DNA of 64,000 nucleotides from Scenedesmus sp. ARA3 (taxonomy: Eukaryota; Chlorophyta; Chlorophyceae; Sphaeropleales; Scenedesmaceae), in the NCBI GenBank assembly GCA_004335835.1, contig RWJK01001982.1:159567-223566 (forward strand). Reading direction: 5' to 3'. Of this stretch, positions 39,529 through 52,693 are shown one piece after another; positions within the stretch are counted from its first letter, which is position 1, and every line of letters starts with the position of its first letter. The notes under the pieces were generated by a model. It had not been told where the DNA came from. It made no database searches and saw nothing but the letters and a program-made list of their open reading frames with translations. A program made the translations under genes and the position numbers.

Positions 39529-40758
39529 GCGTTCGTGATCAACTGTGTGTAGTGCGGAATTCGCTACTTCGAAGGGCAGCACGCATGCTGGGATCTGTTT
39601 GTTCGGGATCCTTCGCTGAGCGGTTCCAGTGACGGTTCAGCGAGTGCCGGTCGTGTGTTGGTTGCCAAGCTCAGCTGGCAGTGCCACTTGAATCCAACTG
39701 TATTGCCTCTTGGCATTTGCTGATGTACAGGTTATATTGATTGACTGCAGCAACCGGTTTACCTGTGCTGTGAGCCTCATGACTGGCAGGTGCCGGCTAC
39801 ATCTGCAGTTGTTGGGGCCCAACCCAGGCAACATCAGCTTTACTGAAGCGTTGTGACTGTGACACAGCTGAACACATTCTTTCTTAATGGCATCATCCTG
39901 ATACTGCTAGCAAGGGCAGTACTGTGCACATTCAGAGGCAACATCCCAACTTCACGTGTCCCACTGCCACAGAGCAGCAGGTGTGCGGCACACCGAGCGC
40001 CCCAGGCCGTTGCCCTGTACTGCTGCTGCCAACAAGTCTTGCAAGCCATCGGCTCCACAGCGTGGTTACAAAGTGCTGCAAGTATGCTTGTGCGTTTGCG
40101 CACATGTTGTCAAGTGTGGCCCAAGCCGCAGCCCTCAACATAGTTCCCGTGCTGTTCACGCTGACGCAAGGTAGCTGGCAGCGTGAACATCCAGTTGAGA
40201 CCTCTGATGGCGGCATACAAGGACTGATATAGTTGGAAATCAAATACAGGAAATTTAAGTAGGCGCCACGGCTGCTGTGCTCGCCGAAGAGTGCTAGTGA
40301 AAATATGTGCCTAGTGCGATTCAGTCAAGAATGGTCCTCGAAAATCTAGTGGAGGTGTTTAAAGCAATATCAGGTGATATCATGGGTCCTAGTTCGCTTG
40401 TTGAGATTTGCACTCCTTAACAATCAGCTGGAAAGCAGTGCACAACGTGCAGAAGACGACTAACGACGCGTATAAAACATGTTACGGATAGATCAAGTGA
40501 AATGCGACGTATCTGTGCGAAAAACACGCAAGGTGTTTTTGACCACTGCGATGTGCTATTACGCTCTGCAACCATATGCGTCCACATTGCTTCATCGTAG
40601 CGTGCGCTGTCGCGTTCATTACAGTCCGACAGGCACAAATGTTCTTTTTAAACACAGGCATCTCAGTGATAGCGCAATTGCGACAGTTTGAGCCCAGCAC
40701 CCACACCCATCCCCATAGCAGCTGCGAGCACGCAACACAGCGTAGCACTGACAGTAAC
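39529..40758. other. Divergent intergenic region between PsbP-domain and SBP genes
   Basis: Head-to-head spacing of 1.2 kb, so both promoters should be here. No further gene was recognised. The SBP reading frame stays open upstream of 40759 and part of this region could be coding. Confidence 0.5.
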
Positions 40759-41670
40759 ATGAATGAATGTGTTTCAGATTTGCTCGACAGCAAATGCCAG
40801 GTATGCTGCCCACGTAGGCCGGGAAAGCGGTCGATTGTGTTGGCACAGCTTGCTGATCAAAGACGCAGCTGTGGATAGTGCCGGAAAGCTGCAAACATGA
40901 TTTCCTTAGTGGCTAATAGATTTGCGATAATCAGCATCGGCTGTTCGTGGATTGCACGCCAGCTCTGGGCTGCCATGGCCCATGTGAACAGTGATGTGTG
41001 CACTGCAAACTTCATGCTGCTTGATGCCTTTTTTTCTTCGGTGCACTGCAAACGAAACGCCATGCGACAGGTGCCAAGCTGTGGTGCAGACCTCAGCGAT
41101 GCAGCAGGCTACTTCAGACGCCACCAGGTGTGCGCTGAGCACTGCCGCGCGCCTGTGCTGCTCATCGACGGCCAGCAGCAACGGTGAGATGCGAAGCCTT
41201 GAGTGCTTGAGTGGTAGTGAGGTTTAGTACCACAGCCTAGCAACGGTGCGATGGGGAGCTATGAGCAGTAGTGAGTGAAAAGGGCAGAGCCCAGACGGCC
41301 CAGCATCCTTGTGCAGAAGAAGCCTGCAGGCACAGCAACGGTAAAGACACAGACAGAAATTCCAATTAGCAAACTTACCGCCGGACCAATGAGTTGACCA
41401 TGCAGCACTTAAGAACACTTCGCTGGCTACACCTCAATTGCCTGCTGCTGCCCGCCTGGCATGTACTTCCTGTCACGTTGTCGCCGTCCTGCCACACCCT
41501 GATGCAGCTTCTGCCAGCAGTGCGGCATCTTCCAGCTGCTGTCTGAGTTTGAAGGGACTCGCAAGAGCTGCAGAGCCGGCCTGGAAGCACACAATGCACG
41601 CAGGCGCAACAAAGGACGCTCGCCAGACGCAAAAAGCGACGCTTTAGAGCCGCGCACACACCGCCGGCAG

Positions 41671-41701
<31 letters not shown>

Positions 41702-42165
41702 GGGTAGCTGGTCATGCCGAGCAGCTCAGCAGCGGCACAGACATCAGCTGCGCAAGCCGCGCCTTCTGCAACCTCAACAGCAGCAGCAGCGGAGACGAAA
41801 GCGGCGCTGCCACAGCTGGCAGCCGCCGCGTGTCCTGCCCCCGCAGCAAACCTGCCCTGTCAACTGCCGCCTGCCTGGCAGCAGCTGCTGCTAAGAAACG
41901 AGGCACTTGCAAGCGCACCAGCAAGAAGCGCTGCAGTGCACGTGCTGCTGCTGCTGCTGCAGATAGCCTGACAGGCAGGCCAGCAGAGCTGCTGCTCAGC
42001 TCGCAATCAGCTGGTGTCCTGCGCAGCAGCAGCTGGCAGCATGCTGGGTGCCAGCCGAAGCAGCAATGCAGTGCAGCACAGCACATGCAACTTGATAATG
42101 AAGACGACGAGGATTCTGCTGCTGGCCTGTACGACTGGCTACTGGGGATGTCCCAGAGTCAAGGC

Positions 42166-42200
<35 letters not shown>

Positions 42201-42366
42201 GTCAGTGCCGCTGCTGGATCATGAAGCTCGGCAGCAGCAAGAGCTGGCAGCTGCAAGATTGCTGTGCAACGCAGGAGTGTTATACATGACCCCTAGCCAC
42301 CTGCCCCACAGGGACGTCCACCTGCCACCAGCAGCACTTACACAGGCCGCCAACTCACAGCAGAAC

Positions 42367-42399
<33 letters not shown>

Positions 42400-42617
42400 G
42401 CGCCTGGCATAGATGTCTGGCATTCTGCTTTCATGCAAGCAGAGGCACGGCCGCTGCAGCAGCCTGGCGCGGTGCTGTCTGCTGGGCATGAGCTGCTGGC
42501 ACACAACAACCACCAGCAGCAGCAGCAGCAGCAGCAACTGCGGCACAGCAGCAGTGGCTTCGATCCGTTGGATGAGGAGATAATGGAGCTGGTGCTGCTG
42601 GCCTCCCTGACTGAGGC

Positions 42618-42670
<53 letters not shown>

Positions 42671-43044
42671 TGCCAGTCATCCACAGCAGCACCAGCTATG
42701 GTGGCAACGGTGGCATTGCCCTGCAGTATGTCGCCCAGCACGCCGCACAGCCACTGTGCCCTCCCATGCTCTCTCAGCAGCAGCAGCAGCAGGGAACGCA
42801 GCTCCAGCTGGTGTCGCCCACAGACCGCTGCTTTGCTGCGGACGCAGTGCCAGGTGGCGCGTTTGTGGGCGATGTTCGCTCAGGCCACGGGCCGGCACCC
42901 ATGACTGCTGCCAACAACTGGCAGCCTTACCTTCAAGGTGATTGCAGCGACATGCAAGTTGACTGCAGCGGTTGGACAAGCGTCCAATTGGCAAGCCATC
43001 AGCTGACAGCCCCCATGCTAGGTTACAGCAGGGCTGGGCTGTAG
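40759..43044 (+). CDS. SBP-box transcription factor with poly-Gln/poly-Ala tail
   Basis: DNA-binding regulator of the green-lineage SQUAMOSA-promoter-binding family. Exons 40759-40800, 41071-41183, 41508-43044; 1692 nt, 563 aa, phases consistent. The SBP box covers about residues 13-90. Zinc site 1 ligands are Cys13, Cys18, Cys35 and His38 (CGADLSDAAGYFRRHQVCAEHC). Site 2 has Cys54, Cys57 and Cys73, but the expected His is Gln61 (FCQQCGIFQ). A basic nuclear-localisation segment follows (TRKSC..., HNARRRNKGR). The remaining ~470 residues are Gln-, Ala- and Ser-rich with a second basic patch (KKRGTCKRTSKKR) and an acidic DEEIMEL motif. The start MNECVSDLLDSKCQ is the closest ATG; the frame is open further upstream, so the N-terminus could be longer. 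Targets are unknown; some algal SBP factors sense copper. Confidence 0.9.
41234..41346 (+). repeat. Downstream echoes of SBP exon 2 donor
   Basis: AGCAACGGTGCGATG at about 41237 and ACAGCAACGGTAAAG at 41333 copy the exon end and donor CAGCAACG|GTGAGATG (41184). The copies are short. Confidence 0.6.
42615..42669 (+). repeat. Coding CAG run (poly-Gln) in the SBP gene
   Basis: About 18 CAG codons in frame, encoding a Gln run before MPVIHSSTSYGG. Shorter coding GCA and CAG runs occur at 42168-42199, 42367-42398 and 42514-42536. Confidence 0.95.
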
Positions 43045-43299
43045 GGTCTTCTTAGCAGGCTATGCAGCACCATGCACGAATGCAATGCAGTCTTGCCTGC
43101 AGCATCGCCTGACATTGTCGCCCTGCGGCTTGCTGCCCCTGTGCTGTGCTGCTGCAGGCCTGCCTGGCAGCAGCAGCAGCAGCTGCTGCTTGAGCTTCCA
43201 AGGAACCCACACGACTGCAGCCGGTGCTGCTGCCTCATACGGTCCGACATCCACACCCGCTGTCCTAGTCTGCAGCAGTTACCAGCCTAGTAGCGGGGC

Positions 43300-43335
<36 letters not shown>

Positions 43336-46300
43336 CTGCTACCATGGCAGCGACGCCCTTGCCTGGCAGCAGATGCCACTGTACTAGCCAGTGTGCAGGG
43401 GTTCTGGAGGTTTCAAACGATTTGATGTGACAGGGCACCTTGCTGCTTGGAGGTCAGCGGGTCAAACAAACAGTGTGTGAGCAGTGGTGCGCTGTTGCTT
43501 GGGATGCTGCGTGAGTGTATTTTTTGCAGATCTTCTGCAATTTTCTGCAGATCTTCTGGAGATCTTCTGCAGTGGTGCGCTGTTGCTTGGGATGTTGCGT
43601 GGGTGCACCAGGCAGATCTTCTGCAGAGAGCATACAAAGGCTCCGCCAGGAGCTCCAGGAGCTCCATACTAACAGAATATGATTAATATAATTAATGAAT
43701 TACTGCGTTATCACTATACTTTGGGTGCCCCTCTGCTCTCTTGGCTCATTGCCCCATCATGGCATGGTGTGGCAGCCCTGTGTGGCGAGGTGCGCTACTG
43801 TGTCACCGTTACTTTATGTGTCATCTATGTTACTTTTGTTTTGGGAGTGTCTAATATTTAGGCGGCTGTACAAGGCAGCGTGTGGATCTGCCGGATCATG
43901 AAGCCAGCTGAGGGCCTGGCAATGAAGGGCAATCCTTCACATATGTTATAAACCGTTATAAGCAACTGTTATAACGCTGCAAGCTGTTGTCGTCGTTGAC
44001 CGCGTGTCAGGTGTTGGTCATGCCCCTGCAGGGTGTAGCCGGCACCAGAACAGTCAGCAGGCAGTCATTTGTAACAATGATTACTGCTGTGATTGGGCAT
44101 GCCACAGGGGGCAGCGCCGCAGTGTTGTGTTATTCTTTCAGGGCAGCAGTGCATTACTAATGCATATTACGGGTACAGAGCCTCGGCTGCATGTGTTGTG
44201 TGTGCTTTATTGAAGGATTGGTGTGGGTGCGGCTGCGCCCGAAGTGTCGTTGAAGTTACATTTCTTACATGGCGAGGCGAGACAGGCACAGCAGAACGGC
44301 AGCTTGTCAGGCCGTGGTGGCAGGCATATGGAATTAAAAAAAACTGAGCTCAAAAAAGTGGAGCTCAAAGCAGTGAGGCTCAAAAAAGTGCAGGCGCTGG
44401 GGTTGCAGGCTGATGGAGGGTGGATGGGTGGGCAAACGCAAAGCAAAGGTGGCAAGGGGAATGTGCAGGCGCAACAGTGGTTGCTGTGGTATGTTATATT
44501 TAGTATACCAGTAGTCTGGCGAGACACCTGCTGACTGCTGCCTTGCAGAATGCAGTGACTGTGCTGTAAGCATGCAGACGGCAGCTGGCCACAGATGGTG
44601 GGGTGTGAAAGCATTGTACTGCGTCGTCTGCTGTTTGTGTTGTGTGCTGCGGCTTTTGTGACAGCAGTACTGCCCACGCGCAGCAGTTTCAGTAAAACTG
44701 TCGCAGTTGTGGGCGACAAACGGGGCCGGATGCAAACGGCTTTGATGTGCCAGTGTTGGGGCTTCTTTCAGATTCTTGACCAGCTATAAGCTGGGCTGCA
44801 GAGTACTGATTCGCAGTACAACTGCTGTATTGCTTTGGTGAGTATATTCCTCATTTGTTATTTTTATGATACGGCTGCATCCGTTTGAACAGGGCCTGAC
44901 AGCTGTGCAGATGCTTGGCATGAGTCTGCAGTTCAGCTCAGTGTTGCTTACACACACGGCTGCACGTGCTCGCATGCACACACTTGGGCGGCAAATATGC
45001 GACAGCATTGGTTGGCGTGCACAGTACTGCAGCGCTGATGTTGCACAACGCCAGCTGCAGCAGCATGCTTTAATGCACCCGCCGCATCTGTTTCTGCAGC
45101 AGAGTCCACGTTCCGCGAGCAGCGCACGTGTGAGATGAAGTTATTTCGGGTCTGTTGAGCACTTTACAGCGCTTTATGCAGCGGCGATCTGTCAGGAATG
45201 CTGCAGGCTATCAATCCTGCGGCCACAGTGACTGCAGATCCGTGCTGTGTTCTGCTGGCTGTCGTACTTGTGCTAAAAGCACGGGACGCCATTCCGCGTG
45301 TCAGGAGCTACAGAAAGGCTGTTACATACTATGCCAGGGGACTGTACAACACACCGTCCTGCAAGGGCGGTGCATGGTGCTTCTAGGTTGCTTTCATGCA
45401 GTTCAATGCAATGTAGGGCTGCGGTGCAGCGGCAGGTGCTGCAGCTGGCACGGGCTGTGTTGGTGTGCCTTCTATGGCTCAAGCATGTTCTGGCAAATTT
45501 GCACAGGTGCCATACTATTGCAGCAGCCATGCTGGACAATGTCGTCCTTTTGCCGTGCCTTGCAGTGCCAATGTCTTGTCTACTATCAGAACCTTAGTAG
45601 CACAGTGCTAGCACATGCTGACATTGCCTGGCAGTGATCGCTGGCAATCTAGGTCGGCTGCGTGGGTTGGTGGCAGCAGCAGTGGCAGCAGCAGCGGCAG
45701 CAGCAGCGTTCTGCACACCTTGATCTATCAGGCAGCTACTGGCTGCTAATGGTTTGCAGACGATTTATTATGTATGGCTGCACCACAGGAGCTCGATTGC
45801 TCCCACATGCTATGGCTGGATGCCATACTACTACTGTTTTTTCTCTTGCACTGCTGCTTAGCTGCCGTGTGTTGTTGTTGTTGTTGTTAGCTCACTGTCT
45901 ACTGGCGCACGGTGACTCATAGTGCTGCATGCTGAGCTTATTTACTTCACTCCTGAATGTCAGCCAGGCAGTGCACTGCCAGGCAAATGCACTGCTTGCA
46001 GTGTGACGTGTCTGTTTTTAGATCAGCAATGGCCGTTATGCAGAGTGAAGCATGAGCGAGCTGTTGACCAGTGGTTGTACAACATGAAAAGTTGCAGAAA
46101 AGCACAAGGCTGCAGCATATAGCAGTGTCGCCGAACATGCGTTGGGCTCCAACACAGATTGGACCTGTGCTGCCGCGGCATACAGCTGCCGCAGTGTGAT
46201 TGTTGCGGTTGCACACCACTCAGCACCTTGATACTGTCATCACTTACAATGCAATATGCACATTGGGGGGCTTCTGGACCAGCATTGCTTGAAGGTGCGC

Positions 46301-47597
46301 AGTTATGCTTTTACTATGCCTAGAATCGTCCTAGTTACATTGATCTGTGCTGGCCGGCGGCATGACATCAGACTGCGCTGGTGCATGTTGGCTGTGATGT
46401 GAGACTGTGCCGAATGCAGAAGGCGTGGTACATCACAGAGGTTTAAGCCTGAGGATGGAGAGGGTCTTTTGTGCGTCTTTGTTGCCATGTGCATGCGCCA
46501 GCGACTGTAACAATCGCTGCTGCTGAACCAGCTGGTCAAGCTGGTTCAGGCACACTTGCAGCATGTGTTGTGAGGTAGTGTAACACGCCCTGGTGAGCTG
46601 AGTGCCTGCAGGCTAGTTTTGTAGGTGTGGCACCCTGCTGTGAAGACTGAGCTCGTGCCACTGAGTGACAAAACAGCCTTTGCCAAAGTAGCGATCCGTG
46701 TTGTGTACGCTGTCCCTCAAGGAAGCCTGGCTGGCGTTTCGGGAAACCCCAAGCCATGATGGCCTGGGGGGGGGGCCTTCTCGCTATACGAGTACGCATT
46801 ATGCTGCATTTTGCTTGTAGTGTTTGCATGCATGCACGTTGTAACTCTTTATACTGTGCCTCACCTGCCAGGCTGGCAGGCGCAGGTGCCACTGGCATGG
46901 CATGAGGATCGATGGCGTTGATGGGTAACATGATGATGATGATGATGATGGCATGAGGATCCAGAGATGTCAGGGGCGGCATTGTCGCTAGAAAAAGCCG
47001 TGCCAGTGTGTTGTAATGCCCTGCCGCTGGTTCCATACTTGACTACGTGACGGTACATCGCAGTGGTGGTCGTTGTGTCGCAGCAGGTCCCTTCAGCTGC
47101 TGCAGCTGCTGCCTCTTCAGCCACAGGGCAGGTGACCTGGCAAGTGCTTGTGCTGCTGAATCAGCCCACTGAACTGCGGTACACACGAGCTGACAGTGCC
47201 GCTCTGCGCTCGTAAATTAGTTAAAGGATGCATAAGCGCGTCAACAAGCTAGTGAAACACGGTGCAGCACAGCACACTACATGAGCATCATGCTGCTTGG
47301 GGTGATCCGAGCACTGGTGCAGTACTGCAGCTGTCAGCAAGAGCACGAGACAGCCTGCTGAGAGTACTCGCCAGAATCAACTTGCCTTGGCATACTCTAT
47401 TACAAATTAGTTGTTTTTACGGTGTATTGAAGCTCACAGCTGCATGCTAAGCTGTTATTGTAAGAATCCACGTTGGATTCTTGTCTCGGAACCTAGTACT
47501 ACAAGGTGCTCCCCGCAAGATAGGTGCCAAGCAGTCATTGCGGTACTTTGCTTTCGCTGAGAAACGCCATTAACAGCGCTGCTCTGCATCCCGCACC
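43045..47597. other. Gene-poor stretch between SBP and ALDH genes
   Basis: No family-recognisable exon in 4.5 kb. An S/A-rich open frame at 43085-43387 resembles the SBP tail in composition and might be an alternative 3' exon. Notable sequence: a duplicated block near 43480 and 43569 with repeated CAGATCTTCTGCA, a GTTATAA inverted repeat at 43954-43976, repeated GAGCTCAAAAAAGTG near 44345, (ATG)n near 46929, and a perfect hairpin at 46523-46549. The ALDH promoter should lie just before 47.6 kb. Confidence 0.5.
43480..43640 (+). repeat. Direct repeat with CAGATCTTCTGCA motifs
   Basis: GTGGTGCGCTGTTGCTTGGG occurs at 43485 and 43574; the spacer and flank contain four related CAGATCTTCTG motifs. 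It appears non-coding. Confidence 0.8.
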
Positions 47598-50334
47598 ATG
47601 TACCTCGCACGATCTGGGCTGGTTGCAGCTGTGCGCCCGCTGCTAGGAAGCACATTGGGTTGGGAAAGCGTCTCAGTCTTTTTAAACACGCAGCTGCGGG
47701 CCTTGAGCGCCCAGCCACTGAGGTGTGCAGCAGAGCTATGACTTGACGCGTCACCATGCTCGTTCTGCGGGCCTGGGCGCATGTTTACGTCTTGCTATAC
47801 GTTGCAGGAAGGGCGATGTCACTGCTGAGGAGGCGATCCGCCACGCGGACCATCTGCCGAAGAAGGTAAATGTGCCGAGCTAGCTGGCAGAGCAGCAGAG
47901 CAGCAGCTGATGGGCAGGGCAGGTGCATGGAGCAGCAGCATATGCCAGCAGCGCCTCAGATAGCCTATTAAGTTTGCTGGGTTTTACTTATTATTCTCTG
48001 TATAGGAATCGCTGCTGGCAGGGCAGGCAGGGCAGGCAACAAGCTACTTGTCTGCCATCACTTGGCACATCGCCCCAATGGCATGCATTGCAATTCATGA
48101 CCATGCCTAAGCTTTTACTGCACCTCTCAACCGCTGCTGCTGCTGCTGCTGCCATCGATCCTTTATGCTGCTGCAGTTGCTGATTGATGGCGCCTGGGTG
48201 GATGCGCAGTCAGGCAAGACCATGCCTGTGGTGGATCCCCGCACTGAGGAGGTGGTGCTGCGCGTGGCTGAGGGAGACAAGGCTGATGTGGATGCAGCAG
48301 TGGCAGCAGCACGCAAGGCCTTCGACCATGGACCCTGGTGAGCGTCATGTGCCGGTGCTGGGTTGTTTATGTGTCGTTTGTGATTAGTGGCAGTGTGAGG
48401 AAGTGAAGGGCACCAGGCTGATGTAGACAAAGCAGTGGCAGCACGCACGCAAGGCCTTCGACCACGGCCCCTGGTAAGCATCATCCAGGTACCAGCACGC
48501 CTGTCCTGGGGGGCTGTCTGCAGTGTGGAGTGTTGCGTGTGTGTATGTGTCCGTTGCACTCGTGTGTGGTGGGGCAGTGTAGGCATGAAAGGTGATGTTG
48601 ACAGGCATGGACGGATGTTTCGCAGCTGCTGCACAGCTGCAAGCAGCGCACTGAGGAGGTGGTGCTGCGCGTGGCTGAGGGGGACAAAGCAGATGTAAAT
48701 GCAGCAGTGGCAGCAGCACGCAAGGCCTCCGACCATGGACCCTGGTAAGCATGGTAGACATACCTGTGCATATAGCAGCACGCCTGTCCTGGGGCTGCCT
48801 GCAGTGTGGATTGCTGCATATGTGCGTCTGTGTGGGTCGAACAGTAAGGAATGCCACTGTTGCATCACAGGCCGCACATGAGCGCCAAGGAGCAGGGCCG
48901 CATGATGTACATCAAAGGATTGAATGCAATTAATAAATGTCTGGTGTCAACTTAATCGTATTGAATGCTGCTGCCATACCCTGCAGGCCGCGCATGAGTG
49001 CCAAGGAGCGGGGCCGTGTCATGTACAGGCTGGCTGACCTGATGGAGCGGGACAGGGAGGAGCTGGCACAGCTGGAGACACTGGTGAGGCTGTTAAGTCA
49101 TTTTTCTATTGTTATATATGTTCTGAATGTCATGTCACGTGTTTGTTCTGCTGGTTTGCAAGCATGGAGCGTGCGGACCTCTTAGAGCGGGATAGGGAGG
49201 AGCTGGCACAGCTGGAGACGCTGGTAAGGCTGTTGTGTGTGTGTGTGTGTTACTTGTCACATCTATGTGTTAAAAACACTATGTATGTCAAAAAAACATG
49301 CTTGTACAGCTGGAGACACTGGTGAGGCTGTTGTGTTGCATGTGTTGCTAAACAACATGCATATGTTGTTGCTAGCATGTACATACCATGTGCATTGTTG
49401 GTTGTATGCCTGCCTGCCTGGTTGTCTACACCTTTCTCTGCCCACCAATGCCCTGCTGCCGCTCTTGTGAGCGTCTCCGGATGCCGTGGCTCCACCTGCC
49501 CACCATTCCTAATCACAACAATCAACTCCAAACAACAAACAACACACCCTGAAACGCCGCTGCCTGCAGGACAACGGCAAGCCAATCTTCTTCAGCCGGG
49601 CCGCTGATGTGCCGCTGTCATTCGACCACCTGCGCTACTACGCTGGGTGAGCGGCTGCGGCTGGGGCACAGCACACACTGCACACAAACCACATTAACGA
49701 CACACAGCGCCTTGCACAGCACACGCAGCATTCACGCAGCAGCACACAGCACGCAACACCTAGCTCCAGCAGCACAGGAGAGCGCAAGGCAGCGAAGTTT
49801 CTGCTTCCCATGATTATTGCCAACGGCCCGCTCTGCGGTGCTGCAACCCACTGTTTCTTGCTCAACTGTTTGCTGCATTGCTGTGTTACTGCAGCTGGGC
49901 GGACAAGATCCAGGGCAAGACCATCCCCGTTGACGGCCCCCACTGGCCCTACACGCCGATGACATGAAGCCCTGCATTGCTGCAGCTGGGCGAAAGAGAC
50001 CCTGCCCACACTTTTCGACCTGCTGCTGCCCCTGCTGCCGCTACATCGTGTCCCATTGTCTCATGCTGCAGCTGGGCGGACAAGATCCAGGGCAAGACCA
50101 TCCCCGTGGACGGCCCCTACTGGGCCTACACGCTGCACGAGCCGCTGGGCGTGGTGGGCCAGATCATCCCCTGGAACTTCCCGCTGCTCATGGCGGCATG
50201 GAAGGTGAGCGGTTTGAGGTTTGAGGTTCANGGGGTGAGCAGCAGCAGCAGCGGCAGCACTGAGGGTGCAGTGTGGTGGGCCAGATCATCCCCTGGAACC
50301 TCTGCTGCTCATGACGGCATGGAAGGTTAGTGTA

Positions 50335-50371
<37 letters not shown>

Positions 50372-51514
50372 AGGTTGATGGGTGGGTGGGTGGGGGTGGG
50401 CCAGATCATCCCCTGGAACTCCCCCCTGCTCATGGCGGCATGGAAGGTGAGAGAAGAGCAGCAACGGCAGCAGCGGCAGCAAAGTCGCGAAGGCTTTCAA
50501 CACACAGCGCATCAGGCACAGCACGGTCACTACTACTCTATGCCCAAGCAGCTTCCCTGGCATTTCTTATGTTTGCCGTGCTGCCTGGCTGTGCTGCAAG
50601 CGCGCCTGCGTTGGCGTGCAGCAGCACAACTTTGCTTAGGCAAAGATGTTTGTCCTGCTTTGCTGTGCCCTACTGGGCTGCACATTGCGTCTGCTCCTGG
50701 CATGCGGCAGCACAATTGTGCTATAGTCAAACGTGGTTTCCTGCTTTGCTGTGCCTGCTTGTGCTGCAGATCGCGCCTGCGCTGGCGTGCGGCAACACCA
50801 TCGTGCTCAAGACTGCGGAGCAGACGCCGCTGACCGCCATGAAGCTGGGGCAGCTGGCCCTGGAGGCAGGTGCGTAATATCAATTGTAGTTTATGTCTGT
50901 CTTTTTCAGTATCATCTGCCATTGTGCTTTGTCATCTGCTGACTGCCATGAAGCTGGGGCAGCTGGCCCTGGAGGCAGGTGGGTAGTTTGAATTGTAGCT
51001 TATGTATGTTTCTTTATTGAATCATCAGCCATTATGCTTTGTGATCTGCTGACTGCCATGAAGCTGGGGCAGCTGGCCCTGGAGGCAGGTGCGTGGAGTA
51101 AAGTTATAGCTTATAGTTTACGTTATAGCTTAGATATAGCTTTAGTTTGTGTTTTACATAATCTTTAGTATCATCTGCCGTGAAGCTGCGGCAGCTGGCC
51201 CTGGAGGCAGGTGCGGGGATTGGGACCCTTACATCTGGATTCAAATTTTCTATAGTTCATGTCGCTTTCCAGTAGCATCTGCCGTGAAGCTGCCCCTGGA
51301 AGCAGGCACATGGATTTGGATAGATGTTTCATGTCTGTCATTTCTGGTGTCATCTGCCATCAAGCTGCGTCATCTGCTCACAGCCATGATGCTGGGGCAG
51401 CTGGCGCTGGAGGCAGGTGAGGGTTTGTGAACTGCAGAGTGCTGCGGCTCTTACCTATGTTCATCTGCAGGCGCTACCAGCAAGTGTGTGGGGCTGATGG
51501 AGGCATGCTGCTGC

Positions 51515-51554
<40 letters not shown>

Positions 51555-51580
51555 GCTGCTGCTGCTGCTGCTGCTGCTGC

Positions 51581-51617
<37 letters not shown>

Positions 51618-51841
51618 GCCGCAGGGCTGCCGCCCGGCGTGCTCAACATCATCTCCGGCTATGGACCCACAGCAGGAGCAGCACTGGTTGGCAACCGGGG
51701 CGTGGACAAGGTGGGGGCGGGCTGTTACATGTTACGTGCTATGTTATTCCTGGGTTGTTACAGATTCTGTCAGGCTCTTTGGCAGCAGCGAGTTGAGCAG
51801 GCGCATTGTTGGGCTGGTTACTGGTGTCACCAGTTGCGCAA

Positions 51842-51878
<37 letters not shown>

Positions 51879-52634
51879 AATTCCTCATGCACTGGCAGCA
51901 CTGAGGTTGGCCGCAAGATTGCTGGCCAGGTGGCTGCTGCCGCCCTCTATCTAACACTGCTGCTGCTTCTTCTTCTTCTGCTGCTGCTACTGCAGATCGC
52001 CTTTACCGGCAGCACTGAGGTTGGCCGCAAGATTGCTGGCCAGGTTGCTCAGAGCCTGAAGCCCTGCACACTGGAGCTGGGCGGCAAGAGCCCCGTGGTG
52101 GTCTGTAAAGATGTGGACATTGATAAGGCGGTGGCTGACACACACTTTGCACTGTTCTTCAACCATGGTGAGTGTTGGTTGAGCTCATCTTTGTTATCGC
52201 AAGCTTTTGCTGGTAAATTGCTTACCGCATGCCAGACATCTTGTCATTGCACATGTTGTGTATGCACATGCTTTCTAGCAAGCGATGCGTATTGCCAAAC
52301 TGCATGTCATTGACACCAGCACTGCTGCTGCTGCTGCCGCAGGCCAGTGCTGCGCTGCGGGCAGCCGGCTGTATGTGCATGAGGCCATCTACGACGAGTT
52401 CATTGAGAAGGCCGTCAAGGCAGCGACAACGCGGTGAGACTGCTGGGGATGCTTCTCATGTGCGTTTTGTGTGCAATTTTGTGGTGGCGGTGGCGGCGGC
52501 GGCGGTGGTGGTGGTGGTCCTGCTGCTTGATGCAGGAGCGTGCGCCATTTATATAATGATGTTGAGCTACCCTGATAGGGGTGGATGTGCACAAATCACA
52601 ACAAAGTTTCAATGCCGCTGCTGCTGATGATGAC

Positions 52635-52693
<59 letters not shown>

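Noticed and set aside
44207..44719. 170-aa minus-strand ORF as a gene
   Set aside because: Composition is Cys/Pro/Ser noise, with no domain pattern or splice-linked neighbours.
49895..50446. Mutually exclusive ALDH cassette exons
   Set aside because: Upstream copies lack donors and downstream copies lack acceptors, so none is a complete cassette.
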